Counted from the stretch's first letter, positions 5,865 to 13,734 are shown. The stretch: DNA of 17,544 nucleotides from Ktedonobacteraceae bacterium (GCA_014896635.1 JADBKA010000095.1:1-17544); one strand, 5' to 3'. The notes: a model not told the origin generated them from the sequence alone. Numbers and translations: made by a program.

Positions 5865-6701
5865 TTGAATGGCCTGATCGACCTTGTAGTCCCATCGCTT
5901 AACGGGGATTACCACTCCCTGGTAGTCAGTGGAGTTGAGGAGGTACTGACCCAGGCACAGACGCGGATGGTTCTTTCCACGACGGGCAATGAGGTACAGC
6001 GCGAGCGGCAGTGGCTGACCACCATTCTGGATAAGACGACGGACGGCGTATTGCTCCTTATCCCTTATGATACTGCTAAAGCTGTAGACCAGTTGCGCCA
6101 CCATCGTATTCCTTTTGTGATCATCGACGACCGTAGCGAGAGCAATGCCTCGTTTCCCTCTGTTGGGGCGGCGAACTGGGCCGGCATCTGGGCGGCGATG
6201 GAATATCTCCTCTCACTGGGACATCGCCGTATTGCTATGATCAGCGGTACTCCCTCTGTCATGGCAGCGCGGGTGCGAGTAGCCGCCTACCAGGCGGCGC
6301 TTCAAGCAGCCGGTATTGCCCTCGATCCGGCCTTGCTGCGTGAAGGAGACTTCCTGCCGGAATCGGGGTACCGGGAAACACACGCTTTACTGGCCTTACC
6401 TGAGCCGCCGACCGCCATTTTTGCCAGTAACGATCTGGAGGCGACCGGAGTATATCTTGCTCTTTATGAGCATGGACTCGCTATTCCACAGCAAATGAGT
6501 GTCATTGGCTTTGATGACCTTCCTTCATCTGCACTGATGACGCCTCCGCTCACTACCGTTCACCAGCCCTTGAAAGCGATGGGCAAAGCTGCTGCGCACA
6601 TGTTATTGAAGATAATTGATGGTGAGGAGCCAGAGCATAGCCACGTGGAACTGCCGACATCACTGGTTGTACGCAAATCGTGCGCTTCTCCTCGTCGTTA
6701 A
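5865..6701 (+). CDS. LacI/GalR-family sensor domain lacking the HTH head
   Basis: A 278-residue protein that is the complete ligand-binding half of a LacI/GalR regulator. It opens at the first core strand (LIDLVVPSLNGDYH), includes TTDGVLLLIP, the bridging motif YLLSLGHRRIAMISG, PPTAIFASNDLEATGVY, VIGFDDLPSS and the closing PPLTTVHQP, and ends with LPTSLVVRKSC. Family members normally have ~55-60 more N-terminal residues with the DNA-binding HTH and hinge helix; none is found in any frame upstream. The only starts are a TTG at 5865, or an ATG at 5843 that reads MTKTIL and stops. MTKTI resembles the end of the hinge (TKTIGL), and removing 13 bases would join it in frame. It could be a decayed regulator or a stand-alone sugar-binding sensor; it cannot bind DNA in the usual way. 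Confidence 0.75.
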   Translation: MNGLIDLVVPSLNGDYHSLVVSGVEEVLTQAQTRMVLSTTGNEVQRERQWLTTILDKTTDGVLLLIPYDTAKAVDQLRHHRIPFVIIDDRSESNASFPSVGAANWAGIWAAMEYLLSLGHRRIAMISGTPSVMAARVRVAAYQAALQAAGIALDPALLREGDFLPESGYRETHALLALPEPPTAIFASNDLEATGVYLALYEHGLAIPQQMSVIGFDDLPSSALMTPPLTTVHQPLKAMGKAAAHMLLKIIDGEEPEHSHVELPTSLVVRKSCASPRR

Positions 6702-6731
6702 TGCGTGCTCATTATTCTTTTCGAGGGAACA

Positions 6732-6776
6732 GAAAAAGGGAAGGGCCAGGAGGGTTTTGAACTCCTGGGCTTCCCC
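6732..6776 (-). terminator. intrinsic terminator of the GerMN-TraR unit
   Basis: CCAGGAG (6746-6752) pairs with CTCCTGG (6762-6768), extended by GGGAAG (6738-6743) with CTTCCC (6770-6775). Read on the minus strand the stem is followed by TTTTTCTGTT, a usable U-tract. It lies 8 bases past the stop of the TraR/DksA gene and may also stop the LacI-like transcript. Confidence 0.75.
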
Positions 6777-6783
6777 CATTATG

Positions 6784-7164
6784 CTACTCTTCCACAGCAG
6801 ACAGGCCGGCTGGCTGATTGCGCTCCAGTCGCTCCTGGTCCTTGATGCAGAGTGAGGCCCAGGGTAGCACCTCAAGGCGCTTCTCCGCGATTGGCTGCCC
6901 GCACTCGATGCAGCGCCCGTATGTTCCTTCTTCGATTCGCCTGAGCGCTGCCTGAATTTCGTTGCTCAGCGTGATCTCGCCAAAAAGTTCGGATTGTTCA
7001 AGTTGCCTGGCTGCCAGGTCGGCTGCCACTTCTTCGAGATCGGGAATGCCGCTGCCTTCGCCGCTCTCGCGGGTGGCGGCTGCGTGTTGTTCTCGAATAT
7101 GTGCCTGCACCTCTGCGAGCTTTGTCTCCAGACGTGCCTTCTGTAAAGCGATATCAAGTGCCAT
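6784..7164 (-). CDS. TraR/DksA-family zinc-finger protein
   Basis: A 126-residue protein with an N-terminal helical coiled-coil region (about 1-75; LETKLAEVQAHIREQHAA, then LEQSELFGEITLSNEIQAALRRI) and a C-terminal zinc finger introduced by EEGTYGRCIECG. Family members bind in the RNA polymerase secondary channel and alter promoter choice, or act as small stress or sporulation-linked proteins (YocK/YteA type in spore-formers). The finger reads C85-x2-C88-x17-C106-x2-D109: the fourth cysteine is Asp, so zinc would be held by three Cys plus another ligand, if at all. ATG at 7164 has AAAGGAG in front. It lies 44 bases behind the GerMN lipoprotein gene on the same strand and ends at a terminator, suggesting co-transcription. 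Confidence 0.9.
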   Translation of the reverse strand: MALDIALQKARLETKLAEVQAHIREQHAAATRESGEGSGIPDLEEVAADLAARQLEQSELFGEITLSNEIQAALRRIEEGTYGRCIECGQPIAEKRLEVLPWASLCIKDQERLERNQPAGLSAVEE

Positions 7165-7208
7165 TGTTTTGCTCCTTTGCTATTTATGACACTGCCGGGG
7201 CAGCGGCA

Positions 7209-7883
7209 TCAGGACAGGCACACATCCTTGCCGCTCATATCCCCGAAGCAATGCCCATCTTTTGTCAGAATCACAACATCCTTCACACTGGAAAATTGCT
7301 TGAGCGTCGCCACAATTTCCGACTGGATGCGGGCGTCCGCGCCTGTGCCTGCCGTTGTTACCGTGCGACAGAAGCGCAGCGTAAACGTTCCCGGTTGTGG
7401 TTGTGTCCCTTTGACATCCATCGTCAATGTAAAGTCAGGGCCGCCTACCGGGCGCGCTCCTTTACAATTTGATGGGCCGGTCAGGCTGCTGTTCAGCTCT
7501 GAGAAGTAGCCGGAGTCCCATTCTTTTGGCGTTGGTCCGGCAATCAAGAGCTGGATCGCATATGTCCCGACCATCACAGTCGGCGAGGTTCGCTCAACCG
7601 GGAACACTTTGTCAAACTGGTTAAGCGAGTCGGGAAATTTCGAGAAGTAGACGCGAATCGGGTAGCCCGTACCCGTCGGTTGAATGTTTGCCGGTGGAAC
7701 AGGGGTGCCGGTCTCGACGCTGCCGGGAGTTGTTGCCACCGTAGTAGGCGTTGCCGCCGTACCTGTCTGTGGTCCCTGTGTGGCTGGTGGCGCGGTAGTT
7801 GTGCCATTGCTACAGGCGGCAAGAATCAGCCAGATCAGCAGCAGTGGTGTGACCAGATGCAAAAATGAAATTCTGTAACGCAT
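7209..7883 (-). CDS. GerMN-domain lipoprotein
   Basis: A 224-residue exported lipoprotein. Residues 1-24 are a signal peptide with a lipobox ending LILAAC (lipidated Cys24). Residues ~25-70 are a Thr/Pro/Ala-rich disordered linker. From ~72 a GerMN (sporulation/spore germination) domain follows: YPIRVYFSK, then ERTSPTVMVGTYAIQLLIAGPT, the typical core 'A...LL.GPT', then a soluble C-terminal part with four cysteines that may form disulfides. GerMN domains occur in Bacillus GerM and in many lipoproteins of non-sporulating bacteria, so a spore role is not proven. ATG has AGGAG upstream. It leads a leftward pair with the TraR/DksA gene and diverges from the P-type ATPase. Confidence 0.85.
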   Translation of the reverse strand: MRYRISFLHLVTPLLLIWLILAACSNGTTTAPPATQGPQTGTAATPTTVATTPGSVETGTPVPPANIQPTGTGYPIRVYFSKFPDSLNQFDKVFPVERTSPTVMVGTYAIQLLIAGPTPKEWDSGYFSELNSSLTGPSNCKGARPVGGPDFTLTMDVKGTQPQPGTFTLRFCRTVTTAGTGADARIQSEIVATLKQFSSVKDVVILTKDGHCFGDMSGKDVCLS

Positions 7884-8199
7884 GGATGTTCTCCTGTTCC
7901 AGGGAACGAAGAAGCAAAAGGACTCCTTTGAACTCCGCCAGAGAGGATGCTCCCAGGCCCCTGCTTTGATGGTTAAGAATATACACGAACGAGATCACAA
8001 TGTTATCACGGCTCTCCTGCTTTTCCTCACAATTTGTACACACATCATATCAAATTCTTTGGCAGAGCAAAAGAGCGAGCAGTGATCCTCAGGGGGCGCC
8101 AGATTCCTGCTTTACCGCGTATCGAACCTGTCAACCGGCGGCTATGCCTGTTCGTATCTGGTAGAGGAAGTGCAAAATAGTTGGAGAGGTTCTATTTTT
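7884..8199. other. intergenic between divergent GerMN and ATPase genes
   Basis: A 316-base gap that must hold promoters for both directions. I see no convincing -35/-10 pair, no strong hairpin and no short gene; small open frames here lack ribosome sites and family resemblance. GGAGAGG at 8183-8189 is the ribosome site of the ATPase. Confidence 0.4.
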
Positions 8200-10860
8200 A
8201 TGGCGACTCTATCGGCGCAACAGCGCCAGGGAAGCGAATCCATCCCTGTTGACATCACAAAAATTCGCGGACTCTCCGCATCCGAGGTCCGCGAGCGCTT
8301 GCAGCAAGACGGCTACAATGAGCTGCCTTCCGCGCGGAAACGCTCGCTGCTCACGATAGCGCTGGATATCGTGCGCGAGCCGATGTTCCTGCTCCTGCTT
8401 GCTGGCGGAGCTGTATATTTACTGCTTGGCGATATTCGAGAGGCGCTGGTGCTGCTCGGCTCGATTTTCGTCATCATGGGTATCACATTTTATCAGGAGC
8501 AGAAAACCGAACGGGCGCTCGATGCTCTGCGTGATCTCTCCAGTCCGCGTGCGCTCGTTATCCGTGATGGGGAGCAGCAGCGTATTGCGGGCAGAGAGGT
8601 GGTCTGTGGAGATATTGTTGTGCTGGCCGAAGGAGACCGCGTTCCCGCTGACGCTGTGCTGCTGTGGAGCATCAACCTCAGCGCCGACGAATCGCTGCTG
8701 ACCGGCGAGTCGGTGCCGGTACGCAAGCGAGCGGCTCATACTGAAGTTGAGGCGAGGAAGATGGGTGCTGCCGGTGGTGATGATCTGCCTTTTGTCTTTT
8801 CCGGCACACTGGTCACGCAGGGACAGGGCTTTGCGCGCGTCCTGGCGACCGGCATAGATACGGAGCTTGGCAAGATCGGCAAAGCTCTGCAAACGGTGAC
8901 GACTGAAAAGACCAGGCTCCAGCAATCGACAGGGCGGCTGGTGCGCCTGCTTGCGGTGAGCAGTCTGCTGCTGTGTACGCTGGTGGTTGTGCTGTACGGT
9001 CTTTTGCGAGGAGACTGGCTCAACGGCGTGCTGGCCGGAATCACACTGGCGATGTCGCTGCTGCCGGAAGAGTTCCCCGTTGTGCTGACGATCTTCCTGG
9101 CCCTGGGCGCCTGGCGTATTGCTAAACAGCAGGTACTCACGCGGCGCATGCCGGCCATTGAAACGCTTGGTGCGACAACGGTACTGTGCGTCGATAAGAC
9201 GGGGACGCTGACCGAGAATCGCATGGCCGTGCAGCAACTCTTTGCCGATGGCGCCAGCTTCAATCTGGAGGAGCATGAGCGCGAACAGGGGTCTCTGCCA
9301 GAGCGTTTCCACGACCTGGTGGAACTGGCAGTGCTCGCCAGCCAGCGTGATCCGTTTGATCCGATGGAACGCGCCTTGCATCGGGCCGGTAAGCTCTTCC
9401 TGAGCGACGCTGAGTATAAGCATAGCAACTGGACGCTTATGCGTGAGTATCCTCTTTCGCCGCATTTGCTAGCACTCTCACACGTCTGGCAGGCGCCCGG
9501 CCAGGAGAACCGCTATCTCATCGCTGCTAAAGGCTCTCCTGAGGCTATCCTTGATCTCTGCCACCTTAGCCAGCCTGTGCGGGAAGAGCTGCTCAAGCAG
9601 GTTGCTGCTATGGCAGGCGATGGCCTGCGCGTCCTGGGTGTTGCCAGGGCGTATTTTCAACGCGATACATCCCTACCGCCTGATCAGCATGATTTTCAGT
9701 TTGAGTTCGTAGGTTTCGTCGGTCTGGCCGACCCGATTCGGGCGAATGTCGCTGCTGCCATTAAGGAGTGCTACGCTGCCGGTATTCGCGTGGTGATGAT
9801 TACCGGCGATTACCCGGCGACCGCACAGTACATTGCACGCCAGATTGGCTTGCGCTCAGCCGAACATTACCTGACCGGACACGATCTGGAGACGATGCCC
9901 GAAGAAAAACTGCGAGAGCGCATCAAAACGGTGAATATCTTTGCGCGAGTTGTGCCGGAGCAAAAATTACTGCTGGTCAGGGCGCTCAAGGCGAATGGCG
10001 AAGTTGTGACGATGACGGGCGATGGCGTCAATGACGCTCCGGCACTCAAAGCGGCACATATCGGCGTTGCAATGGGGAAAAGAGGAACCGATGTCGCGCG
10101 TGAGGCGGCAGCGCTGGTCTTGCTCGACGATAACTTCACCTCGATTGTACAGGCGGCCAGGCTTGGCAGGCGCATCTATGAGAACATTCGCAAAGCTTTG
10201 ACCTATGTGCTGGCTATTCACGTGCCGATTGCCGGCATCTCGTTGCTGCCGCTGCTTTTTGGCTGGCCCCTGGTGCTGATGCCGGTGCATATCGTCTTCC
10301 TCGAATTGATCATTGACCCGGCCAGCTCCATCGTTTTTGAAGCGGAGCCGGAAGCGCCCGACCTGATGCAGCGTCCTCCCCGTGATCCCGCGCAACCCCT
10401 GTTTGGCATGCGCGCTATACTGATCAGCCTGCTTCAGGGGCTGAGCATTCTGGCGGTAGTGCTGGTAGTCTTGCTCACCGGCATGGCGCGCGGACTGAAC
10501 GAGCAGTCTGTGCGCGCATTGAGCTTTGCCACGCTCGTCATCGGCAATCTGGGCCTGATTCTCGTCAACCGTTCGCACTCGCGGCTGATCGTTGAGACTG
10601 TGCGCGCGCACAACGCTGCCTTCTGGTGGATTATCGGCGGGACCATCGCTCTGCTAGGTTTTGTACTCTACCTGCCTCCGCTGCGCGATCTTTTCGGCTT
10701 CGCGCTGCTGTATCCGCTGGACCTGGCTCTGGGCCTGGGAGCCGGCATCGCCAGCCTGCTCTGGTTTGAGCTGTTCAAGGCCGTGTCCCGCTTGAGCAGA
10801 GGGAAATCTCATCATGACCGACCTCTAGAGAACCGGTCGAGAAATCATGCAGCCTCCTGA
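8200..10860 (+). CDS. cation-translocating P-type ATPase (HAD-IC, P2-like)
   Basis: An 886-residue ion pump. In order: an N-terminal cation-ATPase domain (GLSASEVRERLQQDGYNELP), helices M1-M2, an actuator domain with DESLLTGESVPV, M3-M4 with PEEFP (from P289), the phosphorylation site DKTGTLT (D332), the nucleotide-binding KGSPE (K444), the MITGDYPATA motif, TGDGVNDAP (D608), and C-terminal helices M5-M10. PEEFP instead of the calcium-pump PEGLP makes the ion uncertain; Ca2+, Mg2+, Na+ or Mn2+ are possible. ATG at 8200 behind GGAGAGG is preferred over the GTG at 8170. The last 11 codons (from 10825) lie inside the left end of the inserted element, so the native C-terminus has been replaced, but the pump core is complete. 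Confidence 0.92.
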   Translation: MATLSAQQRQGSESIPVDITKIRGLSASEVRERLQQDGYNELPSARKRSLLTIALDIVREPMFLLLLAGGAVYLLLGDIREALVLLGSIFVIMGITFYQEQKTERALDALRDLSSPRALVIRDGEQQRIAGREVVCGDIVVLAEGDRVPADAVLLWSINLSADESLLTGESVPVRKRAAHTEVEARKMGAAGGDDLPFVFSGTLVTQGQGFARVLATGIDTELGKIGKALQTVTTEKTRLQQSTGRLVRLLAVSSLLLCTLVVVLYGLLRGDWLNGVLAGITLAMSLLPEEFPVVLTIFLALGAWRIAKQQVLTRRMPAIETLGATTVLCVDKTGTLTENRMAVQQLFADGASFNLEEHEREQGSLPERFHDLVELAVLASQRDPFDPMERALHRAGKLFLSDAEYKHSNWTLMREYPLSPHLLALSHVWQAPGQENRYLIAAKGSPEAILDLCHLSQPVREELLKQVAAMAGDGLRVLGVARAYFQRDTSLPPDQHDFQFEFVGFVGLADPIRANVAAAIKECYAAGIRVVMITGDYPATAQYIARQIGLRSAEHYLTGHDLETMPEEKLRERIKTVNIFARVVPEQKLLLVRALKANGEVVTMTGDGVNDAPALKAAHIGVAMGKRGTDVAREAAALVLLDDNFTSIVQAARLGRRIYENIRKALTYVLAIHVPIAGISLLPLLFGWPLVLMPVHIVFLELIIDPASSIVFEAEPEAPDLMQRPPRDPAQPLFGMRAILISLLQGLSILAVVLVVLLTGMARGLNEQSVRALSFATLVIGNLGLILVNRSHSRLIVETVRAHNAAFWWIIGGTIALLGFVLYLPPLRDLFGFALLYPLDLALGLGAGIASLLWFELFKAVSRLSRGKSHHDRPLENRSRNHAAS
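10825..10843 (+). repeat. left terminal inverted repeat of passenger element
   Basis: CTAGAGAACCGGTCGAGAA, the exact reverse complement of 13586-13604. CTAG at the outer edge may be a 4-bp target duplication, in which case the true TIR is AGAACCGGTCGAGAA. It lies 1 base past the stop codon of the transposase remnant and inside the end of the ATPase reading frame. Confidence 0.85.
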
Positions 10861-11631
10861 AGTTCAGCAGAGAGGGGCTGGGAACGAGCCAGAACATGTA
10901 AATTGTGGACGACGGCGCACCGACGCGGATCGAAGAGATTCTTGCGTGTGCCACGATAGCGAGCTCGTCGTCCTTGCCATCGGCCAACATGGGCCAGGGA
11001 ATGCTCGACTGCCACTCGCTTACGAAGTTGTGCGCGTCCGTGGGGAGTCTGCTGACGCTGGCGTAACTCGATGAGCAGAGCTTCATCAGGATGAATGCTC
11101 ACGCTACGTCCTTTCGCACTGGTAGTACATGGAACTTTCAGCGGGCATCGGACACAGGTATCTTTGGGAAAATGGACAACTCCACCGAGGACAAAGGGCA
11201 TCTCCTGTTCTGCTGGACAGCGAATGATCTGCTGGTCCCAATCCAGGATAAATGCCTGTTTCGAGAATCGCTTCCCCTCGCAGACAGGCCAGGCTTTGCA
11301 ATAGATTTCGAGTTCATCACTCCGTTCTCGCACAAAATGGCTACTCAAATCGCCCCGGTCGATATGGAGTTCTGTTAAACGCACTCCTTGTCGGAGACAC
11401 CCGTATAGGCTTGCAAGATGACCGCCAGTGCCAGTTGTGCGGGAGGGATGGGTGGGTGTCCTCGCTTGCTCGCCCGGTAGAGAGTCACCAGTTCTTGCTG
11501 GAGCGATTCGTCGAACAATTCATCGGCGGTGGCGTAGAAACACAAACAGCCTGGCTCGTCGTATCCGTTGCACAATCTGTTCTTCTTGTGCGGAAAGTGC
11601 GACTGGGGGCAGCCATGGGTATGGGTGCATT
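10845..11631 (-). pseudogene. IS1182-like transposase with frameshift and large internal deletion
   Basis: Three pieces in three frames make up one decayed transposase. Piece 1 starts at ATG 11631 behind AGGGGAG and reads MHPYPWLPPVALSAQEEQ, then IVQRIRRARLFVFLRHRR, ending at TGA near 11522. Piece 2 continues in another frame with DELFDESLQQELVTLYRAS and PPIPPAQLALAVILQAYTG, ending at a stop at 11375. Piece 3 (11384 to 10845) is the C-terminal part: LTELHIDRGDLSSHFVRERS, a cysteine pair region (CVRCPLKVPC), RSVSIHPDE, and AVEHSLAHVGRWQGRRARY with the catalytic Glu, then KNLFDPRR. Intact relatives have several hundred more residues between pieces 2 and 3, holding the catalytic aspartates. It is certainly inactive. 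Confidence 0.85.
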
Positions 11632-11719
11632 TGTTCTCCCCTTGCTTCTCGGCTTTTCCAGACGTACTGCGGGTACAGCCCAAAGGGAGAAGCAGGTCCA
11701 CTTCTCCCATCGACCCACC

Positions 11720-12181
11720 TTACTGCTCATGCCTTTTCGTACTCTGTGTCCATACGCCCTCGCGTCGATAGACCTGGATCATCCAGACGGCCAGAGCGAG
11801 CTCAACCACGCACCCTCCCATGCGAAACAGGCTGTACCAGAGAGGATCGGAAGAGGGCAACACACCGGTCATCTGCAAGAGGGTGACGGGGATCTGGAGG
11901 ACGGAGGCGGCAAAGGCAACGAGCATGAGCCAGAAGAGCCAGCGCCAATGGCGCACAACCCCAAGAATAAGCAGGGCGATCACAGCGAGAATGCCGACCA
12001 GGAACAGCGTCACTGGAACAGGGTAGCGGTCAGCCGGAGAGGATGTGAGCGAGAGCGATTGGGCGTAGATCGACGGATCAGCGAGATACACCACCAGCAA
12101 GCTCGTGGCAGCGAGGATGAAAAAGGCAATCATGCCCATCTCCAGGCTCACCCTGATGGAAGCATGCAGAGGTCGCTTCAT
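11720..12181 (-). CDS. four-helix membrane protein of unknown function
   Basis: A 153-residue protein with four hydrophobic segments: about 14-33 (GMIAFFILAATSLLVVYL), 54-74 (PVTLFLVGILAVIALLILGV), 79-103 (WLFWLMLVAFAASVLQIPVTL) and 120-140 (MGGCVVELALAVWMIQVY). Both ends are basic. No catalytic motif or known family is visible to me. Its ATG overlaps the stop of the TetR gene by ATGA (12178-12181), so it is translated from the same message and is the likely regulated product of that repressor. By analogy such pairs often deal with membrane-active compounds, but nothing in the sequence proves that. It is a passenger within the TIR-bounded unit. Confidence 0.75.
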   Translation of the reverse strand: MKRPLHASIRVSLEMGMIAFFILAATSLLVVYLADPSIYAQSLSLTSSPADRYPVPVTLFLVGILAVIALLILGVVRHWRWLFWLMLVAFAASVLQIPVTLLQMTGVLPSSDPLWYSLFRMGGCVVELALAVWMIQVYRREGVWTQSTKRHEQ

Positions 12182-12810
12182 TGGTGTGTGGCCTCCTTTC
12201 CCGCTTGCAAGCCGTCAAACAGCAGGGAGGTCAGGACTTCTGGCAGGTCTTCCCAACGTTGGGCAATCACCTCGTCGCCGAGCAATTGGAGCGTCAGCAG
12301 ACCCAAAAGCATGCCAGCGATAGCACGCGCCGTGAGGGACACATCGAGGCTTTGTACGTGTCCTGCTCCACGCTGTATCTGCAAGGAGCGTTCGGCGATG
12401 GTGAAGGTGGGTACCAGCACTTGCTGGTAATACAATGTGCGTAATTCTTCATTGACCAGCATTTCCGGCAGGACCGCCTGGAAGACCTCCGCATTGGGCC
12501 ACAACAGAGCCATGCGCTGGCGCAGGTACGCGGTGAAAAAAGAGCGCAGATCCTGCTCACCCTCCACAGTGAGTTGCTGCTCGCGTTCCGTTGACTCATT
12601 GAGGCGATGGAGAATCTCTAATAACACCTCCGTTTTGCTGGCAAAGTAGGTGTAGATCGTGCCATCGGCGATGCTGGCTACGCGGGCGATGTCTTTGATC
12701 GTGGCGCGATGAAAACCTTTTTCGGCAAAGACCTGGGTGGCGGCATCCAGGATCTGCTTGCGCCGAGCAGCCGCTACCAGTTCTTGAATGGGATCAGGCG
12801 TCCTGGTCAT
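12178..12810 (-). CDS. TetR/AcrR-family transcriptional regulator (passenger)
   Basis: A 210-residue TetR-type regulator when started at ATG 12810, which has AAGGAG 10 bases upstream; an upstream ATG at 12819 is too close to that site. The DNA-binding domain spans about residues 18-64: KQILDAATQVFAEKGFHRAT, then IKDIARVASIADGTIYTYFASKTEVL, a textbook helix-turn-helix with recognition helix GTIYTYF. The C-terminal ligand domain is typical in length. It overlaps the SRPBCC gene upstream by 17 bases and the membrane gene downstream by ATGA, so all three are one operon. The inverted repeat at 13376-13399 is the likely operator. Unrelated in detail to the TetR at 4744. Confidence 0.9.
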   Translation of the reverse strand: MTRTPDPIQELVAAARRKQILDAATQVFAEKGFHRATIKDIARVASIADGTIYTYFASKTEVLLEILHRLNESTEREQQLTVEGEQDLRSFFTAYLRQRMALLWPNAEVFQAVLPEMLVNEELRTLYYQQVLVPTFTIAERSLQIQRGAGHVQSLDVSLTARAIAGMLLGLLTLQLLGDEVIAQRWEDLPEVLTSLLFDGLQAGKEATHQ

Positions 12811-13318
12811 AGGCGGCATGCTCCTTTTGTCCCTCGAAGGAAGACGACACACGGTTTTCAATCGTTCTTTTCATAGCCTCAAGAGTATTTTGACCATCTC
12901 GCGCAATCTTCTTTTTTGCGATGATATTAAAGATTTTTGCCTTGAGAGACTTCGTTGAGTAATAATGGCGAAATTCCACTTTTGTTTCATGCGAAGCCAC
13001 AGGCGTCAGTCTCGCTTCAACAAGATAATCTGGCAGCATGTTGGTAATGCCCATGGTATCTTCAGGTAAAGCCGTGACGATCCTTTCCATGGGAACCACT
13101 TCGAGATCTTTTTCCACGCACGTATTTTTCCCATCGGTGAGGTGGCACCGGTAGGCAACCCCGTTGCCTCTCTCACGTTGCCCTGAAATGAGATCTACCC
13201 GCCCGACCCTGGGATGGTAGACAGCGATGTTCGTCAAGTCTTGATTAAATTCCCAAACGGCCTGGAGAGGGGCATGAATCACCACCTCCTGTCTTGACTG
13301 AAAAGGAGGAAATTCCAT
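12794..13318 (-). CDS. SRPBCC-family (polyketide cyclase-like) protein
   Basis: A 174-residue protein with the START/Bet v1-like SRPBCC pattern: an opening strand with EVVIHAPLQAVWEFNQDLTN, then VGRVDLISGQRERGNGVAYR, the strand region ARLTPVASHETKVEFRHYYS, and a long C-terminal helix (about 145-163). The fold holds a hydrophobic ligand in a deep cavity; the ligand is unknown. ATG 13318 with AAAGGA 7 bases ahead is chosen over a TTG six codons upstream. First gene of the three-gene passenger operon. It could sense, carry or modify the compound to which the TetR responds (inference). SRPBCC genes beside TetR or ArsR regulators are common, so the pairing itself is not unusual. Confidence 0.8.
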   Translation of the reverse strand: MEFPPFQSRQEVVIHAPLQAVWEFNQDLTNIAVYHPRVGRVDLISGQRERGNGVAYRCHLTDGKNTCVEKDLEVVPMERIVTALPEDTMGITNMLPDYLVEARLTPVASHETKVEFRHYYSTKSLKAKIFNIIAKKKIARDGQNTLEAMKRTIENRVSSSFEGQKEHAAYDQDA

Positions 13319-13375
13319 GTGCTGTTCCTTTCTCAAGAGCGATGCTTTAGAGGCAGAGGCTCTCTTGTCTTGCTG

Positions 13376-13416
13376 TAGTGACTGAATAAACGATCACTAA
13401 ATTGAATTTGCATTCA
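13376..13416. promoter_or_regulatory. operator-like inverted repeats ahead of the SRPBCC-TetR operon
   Basis: TAGTGA (13376-13381) and TCACTA (13394-13399) form a 24-bp inverted repeat with a 12-base spacer. Next to it, TGAAT (13403-13407) and ATTCA (13412-13416) form a second, smaller one. Both lie 58-98 bases upstream of the SRPBCC start. On the minus strand TTGTGA and TAGTGA are 17 bases apart and could be a weak promoter overlapped by these sites. Confidence 0.45.
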
Positions 13417-13585
13417 TCACAATGATGAACCATTCAAGCAACTTTGTCAAGACCGGGAAGTGAGATGAGGGTTCACCACTGATGGAAGCTCTCTGTTCGC
13501 AGCACATGGAGACAAGCCAGGACCAGCATTGCACCGCTTTCATTTTTCTGACGCCTGGTCTTTAGGAGAAGAACTCTCTACGGAA
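13417..13585. other. right end region of the passenger element, no gene
   Basis: The stretch between the operon's regulatory sites and the right terminal repeat. It contains no frame with a ribosome site or family resemblance. It is probably the original upstream end of the insertion sequence. Confidence 0.4.
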
Positions 13586-13604
13586 TTCTCGACCGGTTCT
13601 CTAG
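13586..13604 (-). repeat. right terminal inverted repeat of passenger element
   Basis: TTCTCGACCGGTTCTCTAG, exact reverse complement of 10825-10843. The match extends inward by two further bases after one mismatch. The outer CTAG mirrors the left end. Confidence 0.85.
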
Positions 13605-13734
13605 CTTGCCATCTTTGCTGTGATGTTCGTTTCCCCCAAAACGAGGGCGGTTTCTGTACTCCTTCGAGGATATACTTTATCTATTAAGGCAACTGAACAA
13701 ACGATACGCAAACACAGAAACAGAGGAGAAGAAG

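Larger units (their letters stand above)
10825..13604 (-). mobile_element. TIR-bounded IS1182-like element carrying three passenger genes
   Basis: A 2.78-kb unit bounded by 19-bp perfect inverted repeats, each with CTAG at its outer edge. The left end abuts the transposase C-terminus, as in an ordinary IS. The right end should lie about 100 bases before the transposase start, but instead 1.95 kb with three overlapping leftward genes (SRPBCC, TetR, membrane protein) sits between. The transposase is broken, so mobility would need a related enzyme acting in trans. Alternative: the genes were captured by later rearrangement between two copies. Confidence 0.65.

Noticed and set aside
8419..9465. 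348-residue open frame on the minus strand
   Set aside because: Antisense to the core of the P-type ATPase, whose motifs are all intact; composition is Arg/Gln/His-rich, as expected of a shadow frame.
9967..10611. 214-residue minus-strand frame
   Set aside because: Antisense to the ATPase hinge and C-terminal helices; no independent support.
10434..10646. Other short frames inside the ATPase, UspA and kinase genes
   Set aside because: All overlap strong genes in another frame, lack start signals and resemble no family.
11252..12430. 392-residue open frame on the plus strand
   Set aside because: Runs antisense through the transposase remnant, the membrane gene and most of the TetR gene; no ribosome site and no family resemblance.
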